A stretch of 64,000 bases of DNA from Verrucomicrobiaceae bacterium UBA7681 (GCA_002482965.1 DLGZ01000048.1:33709-97708), one strand, 5' to 3'; counted from the first letter of the stretch, positions 1-9,390 are shown. Notes: generated by a model not told the origin, from the sequence alone. Numbers and translations: made by a program.

Positions 1-1096
1 TGATCTGGCCATCGCGCTGAAACATCTGCCAGTCCGCCGCATAGTCTGCATTGATGAGCCACGAGGCGGTGGCTTTGTCCCCAGCGAATGAAGCAAAAGG
101 TGCCGTGGTCAGCGTTTGATAACCGCCCTGAGTGACATCCCAGTTTTTGCCGAGCGAGCCACTCTCTAGCGTCAGCGCATGGAGCTTCACCGGACCTTTG
201 AGCGGATCAGTATCTGCAGGCACGCGAGCAGCGAAGGTGTGGCGCAGGAAAGAGAAGACCAGTGGCCAGGTTTTCACACCGGGGCCGTGGCCGGTCTTCG
301 GCTCAACCGCATAATTCCACAACGCATTGTGCTTCTTCCGCATGGCTTCGACGACGCCCATGTTCTCCGCTTTGGAGGGGCGGCCAAAGAAGTCATCGAC
401 CTCGCCAAAGATCACCAGTCCTGGGATCTGCGCCGCGCCGGGTTGATACACTTGATACGTAGTGCCTGGACGCATGGAAACCCAGCCCCACACACGGGTG
501 CTTTCATTGGCTGGAAAGATAGCGGAGAAGCCGGTGCCGTTCGAGTGGCCGTAGAGGAAGAGTGGCGCATTTTCGAGCTCCGCATGCTTCGCTCTTTGCC
601 CAAAAGTTTTCAGCCGCTCAGACAGCAGGCTTCGTGGCCAGAAGCCGCGCTGCGTGGGGTTGCCGTTGAATTTGAAAATCGCGAGATGCAGCTCGCGGGC
701 GATTTTCCGCAGTTCGGGATGTTTATAAAGCGTCTCGCCGCTGCCATGACCAGACAAGACGACGATGCCCTTCACGACAGCAACTTCCTCGGGAATCCAA
801 AGATCAAACTTCACGTCCTCCTTTTTGCCTTCGCCTTTATCCTTCACGGCCTGCTGCCACTGCTCATCGGTAAGCTTCCAGTCCCAGCTCCGTTCCACCG
901 CCTGCTGTGGAGAAGGAGTCCCCCATTTGGCTTCATCGAGCACGCCATCCCAGTTCTTCTGACCCTTCACCTGTGTGTTGGCCCGCACCCAGCCGATGCT
1001 GTGGCATTCGGGCAATTGCAGGGTCTCGGTGAGTTCAATGTCAGCGGCGTGGAGATTTGTCAGCAGCAGAGCAGTGATGAGAAAGGTCAGCTTCAT
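1..1096 (-). CDS. exported alpha/beta-hydrolase-like protein (C-terminus beyond the window)
   Basis: The gene starts with an ATG at 1096 and its frame stays open for 365 codons to the left edge, so the end is not visible. Residues 1-18 (MKLTF...LHAAD) are a signal peptide, so the product probably acts outside the cytoplasm. A nucleophile elbow GHSNG with Ser185 follows a short beta strand (LFLY). An Asp pair in GEVDDFF (D234/D235) and a His in TGHGPG (H270) fall in the right order for the acid and base of a Ser-Asp-His triad. This supports the alpha/beta-hydrolase fold; the substrate cannot be read, though an esterase of the polyhydroxybutyrate-depolymerase/acetylxylan-esterase type is plausible. 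It lies 5 nt downstream of a DUF1552 gene on the same strand, so it probably belongs to that transcript. Confidence 0.8.
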   Translation of the reverse strand, partial: MKLTFLITALLLTNLHAADIELTETLQLPECHSIGWVRANTQVKGQKNWDGVLDEAKWGTPSPQQAVERSWDWKLTDEQWQQAVKDKGEGKKEDVKFDLWIPEEVAVVKGIVVLSGHGSGETLYKHPELRKIARELHLAIFKFNGNPTQRGFWPRSLLSERLKTFGQRAKHAELENAPLFLYGHSNGTGFSAIFPANESTRVWGWVSMRPGTTYQVYQPGAAQIPGLVIFGEVDDFFGRPSKAENMGVVEAMRKKHNALWNYAVEPKTGHGPGVKTWPLVFSFLRHTFAARVPADTDPLKGPVKLHALTLESGSLGKNWDVTQGGYQTLTTAPFASFAGDKATASWLINADYAADWQMFQRDGQI

Positions 1097-1101
1097 GGAG
1101 T

Positions 1102-2400
1102 TTACGCAATGAGTTCCTTCAGCACGCCGGAGCTGTCGCCATGGCGCTCAACATTCACGCCAACGCCATGCAGCAGGGTGAGCCACGTATTGCACAACGG
1201 TGTATCCTTCGGTGCGACGATGTTGTGGCCGAGTTTGATGCCTGCGCCTCCGCCCGTGAGCAGGGTGGGGCAGTTGTCGAGGTTGTGCTCCGTGCGGATG
1301 TTGCTGCCGTAAGCGAGTGCGACGTGGTCAAAGAGGCGGCTGCCGTCGGCTTCTTTGGTGGCCTTGAGTTTGTCGATAAGTCCGGCAAGCAAATCGCTCT
1401 GGGTGAGGTCGCGCTGTTTGGAGGCTTCTAGCTTTTCGCCCAGGGTCGAATGGTAATGACTCATGTCATGCGGAGCCACCTTGATGCCGATGCTGGTGAG
1501 CAGGGTGCTGACCGGCTGGCGATAGGTGAGCACTCGAGTGCTGTCCGTCTGCATCGCTGCAATGATGATGTCATACATGATCTTGATCTCCTCTTTTCCA
1601 GCGAGACCGGCTACAGGTTCAGGAAGCGGTGCCTTAGGCTGCTCCACACCGATCCACTGCTCGTCTTTGCTCAGGCGTGTCTCGATGTCGCGGATGCCCT
1701 GGAAGTATTCATCGAGCTTGCCCTTGTCCGTTTTGCCAAGACCGCGTTGCAGGACGCGGGCATTCTCCATCACGGTGTCCAGCACGCTGCGCTTCTGAGC
1801 GAGCATGGCCTTCTGCTGTTCGATGGGCGTTGTGTCCTTGGAGAAAAGCCGATGGTAGGCCTCCACGGGCCCCTTGTGCCCGCCGATGGGTTTGCCGCTG
1901 ACATCCCATGCCATGGACAGACCGGGACCATGGCCGGAAGATTCCGCGTTTTCACTGCCATTGAGTTGCAGGGAGGCAAAGCGCGTGTCGAGTCCGAGCT
2001 TGGCCGCCGCCACCTGATCGGCGGAGATGCTGTTGTGAAAGTTCTGCCCCGGCTCTCCGAAACGATTCGCGCCGCTGAGCCACATAGTGCTGCCCCAATG
2101 CCCGTCATTGCTGTACTTGTTCCAAAGCCCTTGCACGACGCTGAAGTCCGCCTTGTGCCGCGCCAGTGGCTTCAATCCTTCAGGCAGAGTGTAATCAGCT
2201 CCAGGTCGCTTGATGTCCGGAAACCAGCTCTCCGTCGTGATTCCCCAGCCAAAGCCCAGAAACACCAGCCGCTTCGGCGGAGCCGCTGGAGCAGCCGCCG
2301 AGGCAAAACGGCGAAAGCCAAGAGATTCCAACGCCGGCAGTGCAATGAGCGCCGTGCTGGATTGAAGGAAGTGGCGGCGCCGAATGGGTGAGGTGCTCAT
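1102..2400 (-). CDS. DUF1552 (HXXSHH-type) exported protein with Tat signal
   Basis: A 432-residue protein that begins SPIRRRHFLQS, a twin-arginine signal (RRRHFL, residues 7-12) followed by a hydrophobic stretch. This suggests folded export. Residues 311-317 read HDMSHYH, a variant of the HXXSHH motif that names the DUF1552 family. Family members are found mostly in Planctomycetota and Verrucomicrobiota and are usually encoded next to PSCyt/PSD proteins; their biochemical role is unknown. The partner is directly upstream here (stop at 2421, 20 nt away), as expected for a two-gene module. A second DUF1552 gene in the same run (8012-9373) has a closer match to the motif. Family call is firm; function is not known. 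Confidence 0.88.
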   Translation of the reverse strand: MSTSPIRRRHFLQSSTALIALPALESLGFRRFASAAAPAAPPKRLVFLGFGWGITTESWFPDIKRPGADYTLPEGLKPLARHKADFSVVQGLWNKYSNDGHWGSTMWLSGANRFGEPGQNFHNSISADQVAAAKLGLDTRFASLQLNGSENAESSGHGPGLSMAWDVSGKPIGGHKGPVEAYHRLFSKDTTPIEQQKAMLAQKRSVLDTVMENARVLQRGLGKTDKGKLDEYFQGIRDIETRLSKDEQWIGVEQPKAPLPEPVAGLAGKEEIKIMYDIIIAAMQTDSTRVLTYRQPVSTLLTSIGIKVAPHDMSHYHSTLGEKLEASKQRDLTQSDLLAGLIDKLKATKEADGSRLFDHVALAYGSNIRTEHNLDNCPTLLTGGGAGIKLGHNIVAPKDTPLCNTWLTLLHGVGVNVERHGDSSGVLKELIA

Positions 2401-2420
2401 GATGCTTTTTCGTTGAGAGA

Positions 2421-5135
2421 TTACTTCGTGTGAAACTCCTGGCTGGCGACCAGTGCGTGTATGAACTCGCGCATGGCGAGGTCTTTTTTGCCAGCTTGCT
2501 GGATCATTCCGGCAATGAGCGGCTCATCGCGGAAACCGGGTGGACGGCCCAGCGCAAATTCGATCAAGGCCTCGCTAAAGCTGCGGGCAAAAGCGTCTGA
2601 CTTGGAGGCGATGATGTCGCGCAGCCCAAAGAAGTCTTTGAACGCAGGGCCTTTGTAGAGCGCGGCGGCCGCTTCGATGGTCCAGGTCTTCTTGCTCTTT
2701 GGATCTGCTTTGCCATTCGCATCGACGGCCATGTAGCTGTCCTCGGTGCGCCATTGTCCGGCGGCATCGAAGTTCTCCAAGCCAAATCCGACGGGGTCGA
2801 TCTTGCGGTGACAACTCGCGCATTGCGGGTCTTCCTGATGCGCAATCAAACGCTCATGCGTGGTGAGCACCTTGCCAGCGAGCCGCGTGATCGCGGGGAC
2901 ATTGGCAGGTGCGGGTGGTGGCGGGTCATGCAGCAGCTTGCGCAGCACCCAGGCACCGCGTTCGACGGGGCTGGTGCGTTCGCCATTGCCACCCATAAAA
3001 TGAATCGCCGCCATGCCCAGCAATCCACCCCGTGGTGAGTCCTTGGGCAGTGACACTTTTTCATAGCCGTCCCCCTTCACTCCGGAGATGCCGTAGTAAT
3101 GCGCGAGCACTCGGTTGATCATCACGTAGTCGGACTTCAGGAGGTCTCGCACGCTTGCGTTGGTTCGCATGATGTAAGCCATGGTCTCATGGATCTCCCC
3201 CTTGGCCGCGACCTTTGTGCCTGTGTCAAAGCGCGGATACAGTGAACGATTAACCTCGAAAAAGTCGATTCGATCCAGCCCAAGCCACTGATGCGTGAAG
3301 GCTTCGAGAAAATCTGCCGAACGCGGGTCATTGAGCAGACGCTCCGTCTGCGCCGCGAGCACCTCCGGCTTCTCCAAATCACCGCGCTGCGCGACATCAC
3401 GCAGCGGGGCATCCGGCGGTGCGCTCCAGAGGAAATACGACAGTCGGGTAGCGAGTTCCATCCCATTCAACGCCCGGCGTTTCTCGTCCGGTGTTGGTTC
3501 CGCAAGGTAGAGATACATGGGGGAAGACAGCACAACAGCCAGCGTCTCTTTCAGCGCCGCGCTGTGCTTGTCCCCTGCTTTGCGGCGCACATCATAGAGG
3601 CTGAGCAGACGGTCAATATAGCTCTTCGGCGGTGTTGTGCCACGGAAGGCCTCGGTGGAAAAGCGTTCCAACGCCGTTCGTAGTTCTGCCGCGGCAGGCG
3701 CGGGCGATTTGTCATCCAGAGCGATGCTAAGCGCGGCAATGCCGGGCGGCTTGGGCTTGTCTGTTTTCGGCACACGTTCGACTTCGATCCAGTCCACCCA
3801 CAGTGTGAGTTCCGGTCCGATGCCATTGAGCTTGACCGCTTCGGCACGTTTGCGTCCGCCTTCTTCATTGGTGTCCCAGCTGCCCTTTTCCCGCACAAAC
3901 AGCAGGCGGTTCTCCCGCGTCATATTGCTTCGAGTCATCGTCAGCGGAATCTCAATGACCTGCGGTTTTTCGATCGTACCCGTGATTTCATGGGTGGCCA
4001 TGACACGCCCTGTCCGCGCATAGATGCCAAAGTCCAGGAATCGCCGCTCGGGCGGTGCATCCTTCGCCGCGCCGACGCTCACGCGCACGACGTACTCGCC
4101 CACCGGCCAGTCAAACGGCACCAGCAGCTCGATGTAGTTCACGTTCAGCTCCGCCGGATGCCGTGTCTGCGTGCCGAGATAGGCCCCCTTGTCCACCGCA
4201 GACTGCGCCATGTAATACTGGTGATACTTCAGCCAGCCTGCGCCCAGTGAGTCGTTGGCCAGGTCGGCGTCGTTCTCGCCCTTTTTGTCGAAGCCAAAGG
4301 TTCGCGGGTTCGGTGCGCCGGGAATCCGGGCCCATTCTCGACGGAAGATGCTGTCGTTCTTCGACTCCTTCCGGATCTTGGCGACGATGTCCTTGTTTTC
4401 AGGTTTTGCAGCTGCTTCCTCCACCGCTTTGACCCATCTCTCCGCTCGCGCTTTGGCATCGATCTGATGCTCCACAAATTTCTTCACGATGGGAGTCGTC
4501 GTCTCGCCCTCATAGTGCAGCTTCTTCTCCACACCCGCCGCCGCCTGCCACGCAAACGCCTCCTCCACCGCCTCACGCCCCAACAGTTGATACTGCTCAA
4601 ACTGGTTCGCCGACATGAAAAGGTTCGCGCCCACGGTGTCGAAACCACCTGCGCCGCTGTCTGCCGGCAGATCGGACACATTGACGTCCACACCGAGCAG
4701 TTCACGCAGAGTGTTCTTGTATTCGCGGCGGTTCAGCCGCCGCATGGTAATGACGCCGTTTTGATCGCCCAAAGTGCGCCGCGCCGCGACCATCACATTC
4801 GCCAGATCATCGAGAAAATCCGCCTTGGCTTCATTTTTCGGCTGCTTTTCATCCTCCGGCGGCATGTCGCCCGAGTTCATCTGATTGAGCACCTTCTGCC
4901 ACTTTTCCGCCGTTTCGATGTCCTTGATTTCAAACGGCAGATCGTCCACGCGAAACTTCCCCTTCTGCTTTTCCGGGCCGTGGCATGAAACACAAGTCTC
5001 CTGGAACAAAGCCTTGTGCCGTTGATCCATCACCGCACGGCCTTGGGCCTCAACGGCGTGAGAGGAAGCATGGGCGGACAGCAGGACAGCGACAAGAAGA
5101 GACAGACGATTCATCAGGGGAAGAAACAAACGCAT
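2421..5135 (-). CDS. PSCyt/PSD protein (DUF1587-1595-1592-1588-1585 type) with two CxxCH motifs
   Basis: About 904 residues from the ATG at 5135. That start (or the in-frame ATG at 5114) gives a signal peptide ending near SSHAVEA; the frame is open up to 5378, but the extra residues are proline/lysine-rich, and a start there would overlap the upstream gene. A heme-binding CVSCH sits at residues 48-52 in a Planctomycete-type cytochrome c segment (ETCVSCHGPEKQKGKFRVDD). A second CASCH lies at about 772-776 in the DUF1588 segment (CASCHRKIDPVGFGLENFD). Between them come the DUF1587 region (LNRREYKNTLRELLGVD) and the DUF1592/1595 helical region. These proteins are thought to be periplasmic c-type cytochromes; the substrate is unknown. 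It is followed 20 nt later by its DUF1552 partner. A paralogue is at 9391-11832. Confidence 0.88.
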   Translation of the reverse strand: MRLFLPLMNRLSLLVAVLLSAHASSHAVEAQGRAVMDQRHKALFQETCVSCHGPEKQKGKFRVDDLPFEIKDIETAEKWQKVLNQMNSGDMPPEDEKQPKNEAKADFLDDLANVMVAARRTLGDQNGVITMRRLNRREYKNTLRELLGVDVNVSDLPADSGAGGFDTVGANLFMSANQFEQYQLLGREAVEEAFAWQAAAGVEKKLHYEGETTTPIVKKFVEHQIDAKARAERWVKAVEEAAAKPENKDIVAKIRKESKNDSIFRREWARIPGAPNPRTFGFDKKGENDADLANDSLGAGWLKYHQYYMAQSAVDKGAYLGTQTRHPAELNVNYIELLVPFDWPVGEYVVRVSVGAAKDAPPERRFLDFGIYARTGRVMATHEITGTIEKPQVIEIPLTMTRSNMTRENRLLFVREKGSWDTNEEGGRKRAEAVKLNGIGPELTLWVDWIEVERVPKTDKPKPPGIAALSIALDDKSPAPAAAELRTALERFSTEAFRGTTPPKSYIDRLLSLYDVRRKAGDKHSAALKETLAVVLSSPMYLYLAEPTPDEKRRALNGMELATRLSYFLWSAPPDAPLRDVAQRGDLEKPEVLAAQTERLLNDPRSADFLEAFTHQWLGLDRIDFFEVNRSLYPRFDTGTKVAAKGEIHETMAYIMRTNASVRDLLKSDYVMINRVLAHYYGISGVKGDGYEKVSLPKDSPRGGLLGMAAIHFMGGNGERTSPVERGAWVLRKLLHDPPPPAPANVPAITRLAGKVLTTHERLIAHQEDPQCASCHRKIDPVGFGLENFDAAGQWRTEDSYMAVDANGKADPKSKKTWTIEAAAALYKGPAFKDFFGLRDIIASKSDAFARSFSEALIEFALGRPPGFRDEPLIAGMIQQAGKKDLAMREFIHALVASQEFHTK

Positions 5136-5196
5136 TGGAACGATCAATGTATCTCCCTGAAGACCACAAAACCGGACGAAAAATGATGTGGCTCCC

Positions 5197-6159
5197 TCAC
5201 GGTTGAGCCACCCACAGCCGGGCGATGCCTGCGGGTTGGAACTTTTCGCCAGCGGCGGACAAATCGATCGCGACCTGCGTTTGGCGGCCATTTTTACCGA
5301 CATTGGTGACTTTGCCGGTGATTGGGGCGGCCGTGGGCTTGCGGTCCACCCCGGCAGGGGCGACTTGGACGGCGGCACCTTGCTTGAGGAGTTTGATCTG
5401 CTCCACGCCTTCGTTGAAAAGAGTCAAAGTGAGCTGGGTGCCGCTGGACGCATCGACATAGCCGGGAACGCCTTCTTCGAGTATGCGTTTGGCATGCACA
5501 GCCTTCTGTTCCGTCTGGAATTTGAGCAGGCTTTCGTCATCGAGAAAGACTTCCCAGGCCATGCGGGTTTTTCCATGGCCGATGCCGTGGGTCTTGGTGC
5601 GGAGTTTATGGCCGGTCTTGATGTCGCTGAACTTCGCAGGCTGGCCCATCTTCCAGAAGCGGGTGTCTTTGTCAGTCTCGATCACGACGTTCTTTTCACG
5701 CACGAATGTCATGTCACCCTTGGCCCAAGTGGTGGTGAGTTTGCCTGTGGTGGCGTCGATCTGGTCCACGAAGAAGTATTCACCATGGCCGTTCATCATG
5801 TTCATCTCGTCCTGAATGTAGGTGAGCCAGACCCACTGCTCTTTTTCATTCACATGCATGCGGAATATGGCTCGCTCGCCCACTTTGAAATCCTGCAAAT
5901 CTCCGAGCGTGGCATGGTGCAGCAACTCGGCATACGGCATGACGGTGAAGCTCATCACTTCGTCGTTGCTCTCATTGCGAAATGTTCCCGTGCGTGTGGT
6001 GAGGTCAAGGCTGATGAGCTCGCCCCAGATTCGGCGCATTTTTTCTAGCGGGATGATTACCTTTCCGGGCGTGATCGCAGAAACGGTCTTGGCCGGAGGC
6101 GTGTCAGCGGCGGAGCAGGCGAAAGACAGGGCGGCGAGCGCCGCAAATATCGTTTTCAT
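5197..6159 (-). CDS. exported protein of unknown function, paralogue of the next gene upstream
   Basis: 320 residues starting MKTIFAALAALSFACSA, a clear signal peptide with a possible lipobox-like Cys15. The rest is predicted soluble and rich in beta-type sequence. I do not recognise a named family. The segment GELISLDLTTRTGTFRN and the later DLQDFKVGERAIFRMHV correspond to GELVKVEHLDRRFQIRV and ALQDIPLGTHLHGLFYL in the neighbouring protein at 6168-7388, so the two are diverged paralogues that may share repeated small beta-barrel (OB-like) units. Their spacing is only 8 nt (stop of one at 6168, start of the other at 6159), so they are co-transcribed. Sitting between two PSCyt/DUF1552 modules, they may serve the same exported system; that is inference from position. 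Confidence 0.8.
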   Translation of the reverse strand: MKTIFAALAALSFACSAADTPPAKTVSAITPGKVIIPLEKMRRIWGELISLDLTTRTGTFRNESNDEVMSFTVMPYAELLHHATLGDLQDFKVGERAIFRMHVNEKEQWVWLTYIQDEMNMMNGHGEYFFVDQIDATTGKLTTTWAKGDMTFVREKNVVIETDKDTRFWKMGQPAKFSDIKTGHKLRTKTHGIGHGKTRMAWEVFLDDESLLKFQTEQKAVHAKRILEEGVPGYVDASSGTQLTLTLFNEGVEQIKLLKQGAAVQVAPAGVDRKPTAAPITGKVTNVGKNGRQTQVAIDLSAAGEKFQPAGIARLWVAQP

Positions 6160-6167
6160 GTATAGGG

Positions 6168-7388
6168 TTACTCTTTTCCGAAGAACTCTTCTTCCTTGGG
6201 CAGGGCGATGACTTTCCAGGTCTCGGGATAGAAGCGGACGATGCGCTTCGGCCGATAGCCTTCCAGCATCAGGTCCATCTTGATCTTCATCTGTACGCCG
6301 CTGCTGCCGGGTTCAACGGGGACCTTTTTCACTTCGAGGATGCTTCCAGTTTTGCGGTCGTTCACTGGGTCATACGTCATGAGCGTTTCACACGCGACGG
6401 CCAGACCACCTCGCGGCTCCACAGGCGGCGGGCTGCCATCCTTCGGTGGCGGGAGATTGGGGTCTTTGATTTTGAGTTCATCGAAGAGCTTCGCGTCCAC
6501 GTTGCCAAAGAACACGACGGTGACGAACTGCTGCTCGTCATCCACCGCCGTCACCCGGCCGGGCAGTCCGCGCTCGCGGATGTGGTTGCGATGGCGTTCA
6601 AGCTGGTGGGCGGTTACGAGCGAGCGTGCTGGCTCATCCAGCCAGACATCCGTGATGCGACCGGGGCCATAGAGCGTGACCCAGGTGAGATTGAAAAGAA
6701 TCGTCTGGCCGGGTTGCAGGGCGTTCAGGTCAGCGATGCCCTGGCCTTGGAACACACGCGTGCTGCTGAGCAGATCAAAGATCTTGGGCTGGCCGCTGGG
6801 TTTGCCTTTGTCCTGCAACGTCGCGGTGAGCTTCTTCGTCGCGAGATCCACGCTGTCGATCTTCCAAAGCTGCTCCTGCCGCGCATGGTATGAAAATTCA
6901 TCCTCGATGCGAAAGCAGCGGCGGAATTCCCACTCGGGCGTCTTGCGCTTATACCAGGTGTCCGGCAGCGGCGTCTTGTCTTCGGGGTCCGTGAGATAAA
7001 ACAAGCCATGCAGATGCGTGCCCAGCGGTATGTCCTGCAAGGCCGCAGGCGCGCCTTGATACCAGATGGAGCCATAAGGAAGCATCGTGGCATCCAATGG
7101 CAGATCCCACACCGCGCGATCCTGGCTGTCATTGCGATCCACGCGAATCTGAAACCGCCGGTCCAAGTGCTCGACCTTCACAAGCTCACCCGTGACCGCA
7201 TGAGCCGAGCCCTCAGGGGGAAACTGACCCTCGACGAGCTGAAACCAATCGGGCGCGTCTTCCGGCTTCCTGTCCTTCAGGGCTTTCCGCTTCTCATTCC
7301 CCTTCACTGGCCCGTCAGCATCGGTGCGGAACTTGGGCAGTTCGGCGTGGAGAAGGGAGAATGTGAGAAAGAGGAGAAGAAAGCGCAT
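6168..7388 (-). CDS. exported protein of unknown function, paralogue of 5197-6159
   Basis: 406 residues from the ATG at 7388, chosen because it gives a typical signal peptide (MRFLLLFLTFSLLHAELP); the frame is open to 7433 but the extra residues would bury the signal. No named domain is recognised. The mature part starts with a short charged linker and then shows the GELVKVEHLD and LQDIPLGTHLHGLFYL segments shared with the downstream gene, plus a region with RRCFRIEDEF. Its 406 residues versus 320 in the paralogue suggest insertion of one or more modules. It lies 8 nt ahead of the paralogue and 47 nt after the HEAT-like gene. Two adjacent paralogues that have kept the same order of segments suggest an old tandem duplication. 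Confidence 0.8.
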   Translation of the reverse strand: MRFLLLFLTFSLLHAELPKFRTDADGPVKGNEKRKALKDRKPEDAPDWFQLVEGQFPPEGSAHAVTGELVKVEHLDRRFQIRVDRNDSQDRAVWDLPLDATMLPYGSIWYQGAPAALQDIPLGTHLHGLFYLTDPEDKTPLPDTWYKRKTPEWEFRRCFRIEDEFSYHARQEQLWKIDSVDLATKKLTATLQDKGKPSGQPKIFDLLSSTRVFQGQGIADLNALQPGQTILFNLTWVTLYGPGRITDVWLDEPARSLVTAHQLERHRNHIRERGLPGRVTAVDDEQQFVTVVFFGNVDAKLFDELKIKDPNLPPPKDGSPPPVEPRGGLAVACETLMTYDPVNDRKTGSILEVKKVPVEPGSSGVQMKIKMDLMLEGYRPKRIVRFYPETWKVIALPKEEEFFGKE

Positions 7389-7435
7389 GATTAGTGAAAA
7401 AGACGGTTCCGATGACATAGGAGCCAATTGCATCT

Positions 7436-7975
7436 TTATGAGATCCTCGGTCGATCAAGCTGCTCATTTGCCCATTCTTGAATCACAGGCACCTCTGACT
7501 TCGCGAGCTTTTCGATAACAGTCCAAGCTTCATTGGAATTTATTGCCGCGAGCGCCCACAGGCATTTTCGAGTCAGTGCTCGGTTCTCATCCCAGGCGAG
7601 ATAATCGAAATCTAATTGTGCCGCTGTTTCCAGGCTCTGGATTGATGAAGGATCGTGGTGCTGCTGAAGCAACTGAGCTATATCTTCATGCTTCTGATGA
7701 TTGGGAAGCAGCAAAAGTGCATTCAGCAATGAGACGGATTTGGGCGACTCGATATCCTTTGATGCCAAAACCATCAAGGCTTCGACTTCCTCGCAACTTA
7801 GCGATGTCATTGACTCCGCGAGATATCGATAAGCGTCTTGACATACTTGTTCGGGTTCAAGCCCCTCAGAACGGGCTGCTGCCTCAATGTAATTCCACTT
7901 GAGCTCCATCGATTTTTCGGAGGCCATTGTGGAGACCGCCTTGTTGAAAATGAGAGTGAGTAAAGCGGGCGACAT
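7436..7975 (-). CDS. HEAT-like helical protein of unknown function, AT-richer than its neighbours
   Basis: Up to 179 residues. The first ATG is at 7975; in-frame ATGs at 7927 and 7909 are equally possible, and the last would begin MELKWNYIEAAARSEG. There is no signal peptide, so it is cytosolic while every neighbour is exported. The sequence is almost wholly helical, with paired helices such as EEVEALMVLASKDI, SVSLLNALLLLP and ALTRKCLWALAAIN, and a final EAWTVIEKLAKSEVPVIQEWANEQL that resembles a HEAT/ARM repeat. The DNA is visibly richer in A and T than flanking genes, a hint of acquisition by transfer. Small HEAT-like proteins like this are often immunity or adaptor proteins, but nothing here proves it. 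Confidence 0.72.
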   Translation of the reverse strand: MSPALLTLIFNKAVSTMASEKSMELKWNYIEAAARSEGLEPEQVCQDAYRYLAESMTSLSCEEVEALMVLASKDIESPKSVSLLNALLLLPNHQKHEDIAQLLQQHHDPSSIQSLETAAQLDFDYLAWDENRALTRKCLWALAAINSNEAWTVIEKLAKSEVPVIQEWANEQLDRPRIS

Positions 7976-8011
7976 TCGGTTCGAACAATTTGGTTGAGAG
8001 CCTTAGCTTCC

Positions 8012-9373
8012 TCACGCCACAATCTGCGAGATCGGCCCGACGCTGTCCTGGAAAGAGTCGGCCTTCACGTCCACGCGTTGCAGCATGGTGAGGAGCAGGT
8101 TGCTAACTCTGGCGTCGCTGTCCACGGGGCGCGAGCAGATCTTGTAGTGTTCGGTGGCGTTGGTGACGTCGTATTTGCCGATCTTGGGCAAATTGAAATC
8201 CACGTGCGTACCGTGCTTGTAGCCGAGGGCTTTGCCACCGGCGAGGATGGTGGGCAGGTTGGCGTTGCCGTGGCTGTGACCGTAGGCCATGCCGCTGCCC
8301 CAGAGCACCTGCGTGGTGTCGAGCAGGGTGTTGTTCTCTTCCTTGTGCTCCTTGAGCTGGTCGAGGAAGTAGCTGAGCTGGCCGATGAGGAAGGTGTCGG
8401 TCTCGGTGAGGCGGCGGAGCTGTTCGGGGTCGCCGTTGTGGTGGGAAAGTCCGTGGCGTGTTTGCAGGATGCCGATCTCAGGGATGCCGCTGGCGTTGCC
8501 CTCACCGCCGATGCCGCAGGTGATGACACGGGTTGAGTCCGTGCGAATAGCCATGACCATGAGGTCGTAGAAGAGGCGGTAGTACTCGCCGGCCTCGGCC
8601 ATGCTTAGCTTGCGCTGAAGACGTGCGGCTTCGGTGGGAGGCACGGCGGGCTTGGGCACATTCAGCCACTCGTCGGCGCGGCGGGTGCGCTCCTCCACCT
8701 GACGCACGGCGGTGAGGTATTCGTCGAGCTTGCTGCGGTCTTCACTGCCCAACTTGTTGTTCACGCGCTTCGCGTCATCGGCCACAAGATCAAGGATGCT
8801 GCCGCGTCGGCTGAGACGGCGGCGGATGGTTTCCTTGCTGTCCTTTTCAACGCCGAAGAGCTGGTTGAAAATCTGCTGCGTGTTGCGCTCCGCAGGAATC
8901 TGAATGCCATCCTTGGACCACGCGAGCGAGGTTCCCTCGATGGCCATCTCCAGTGAGGAGAATCGCGTCGCATTGCCCTGCACCTCGGCGATAAGTTGGT
9001 CAGCGGAGACGGTGTTACGGAAGGCACCGCCATCACCGGGGACATTCGCTCCTGTGAGCCAGACCTTCTCGCAGTTGTGGTGCTTGCCGAGCACCATCGG
9101 ATGATGCAGGCCGCTAATGGGCGTGATGTCGGCGCGATGTTTTTCGAGCGACTGCAGAGGCTTGGTGAACTCGTAATCCGCACCCGCCTTGTCAATCTGC
9201 CAGGTGAGCGTGTTCACCCCATTCGGGATGTAGAGAAACACACTGCGCTTTGGCTGCGAGGGCGCTGGCATCAGTCCCATGGAATCGAGCCAAGGAAGTG
9301 AAATCGAAGCCCCCAGGCCACGCAGCATCTGGCGGCGGCTCATGCGCCAGCGGTTCAGGTTAAGATTGCTCAT
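8012..9373 (-). CDS. DUF1552 (HXXSHH-type) exported protein with Tat signal
   Basis: 453 residues. The N-terminus carries a twin-arginine motif (MSRRQMLRGLG) before a moderately hydrophobic stretch, as in the other DUF1552 protein at 1102-2400. The family motif HGLSHH is at residues 307-312 and fits HXXSHH exactly. A second signature, SLYIPNG-like VFLYIPNGVNTLTW, follows the signal and corresponds to VFLGFGWGITTESW in the paralogue. The gene starts 17 nt downstream of its PSCyt partner (stop at 9391), forming a second complete module in the same transcript direction. The protein is expected to be folded before export to the periplasm. Biochemical role unknown for the family. Confidence 0.88.
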   Translation of the reverse strand: MSNLNLNRWRMSRRQMLRGLGASISLPWLDSMGLMPAPSQPKRSVFLYIPNGVNTLTWQIDKAGADYEFTKPLQSLEKHRADITPISGLHHPMVLGKHHNCEKVWLTGANVPGDGGAFRNTVSADQLIAEVQGNATRFSSLEMAIEGTSLAWSKDGIQIPAERNTQQIFNQLFGVEKDSKETIRRRLSRRGSILDLVADDAKRVNNKLGSEDRSKLDEYLTAVRQVEERTRRADEWLNVPKPAVPPTEAARLQRKLSMAEAGEYYRLFYDLMVMAIRTDSTRVITCGIGGEGNASGIPEIGILQTRHGLSHHNGDPEQLRRLTETDTFLIGQLSYFLDQLKEHKEENNTLLDTTQVLWGSGMAYGHSHGNANLPTILAGGKALGYKHGTHVDFNLPKIGKYDVTNATEHYKICSRPVDSDARVSNLLLTMLQRVDVKADSFQDSVGPISQIVA

Positions 9374-9390
9374 AATGGGTATGGTGGAGA

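Noticed and set aside
5136..5378. N-terminal extension of the PSCyt gene
   Set aside because: The extra 81 residues would overlap the upstream gene at 5197 and precede the signal peptide; the ATG at 5135 is preferred.
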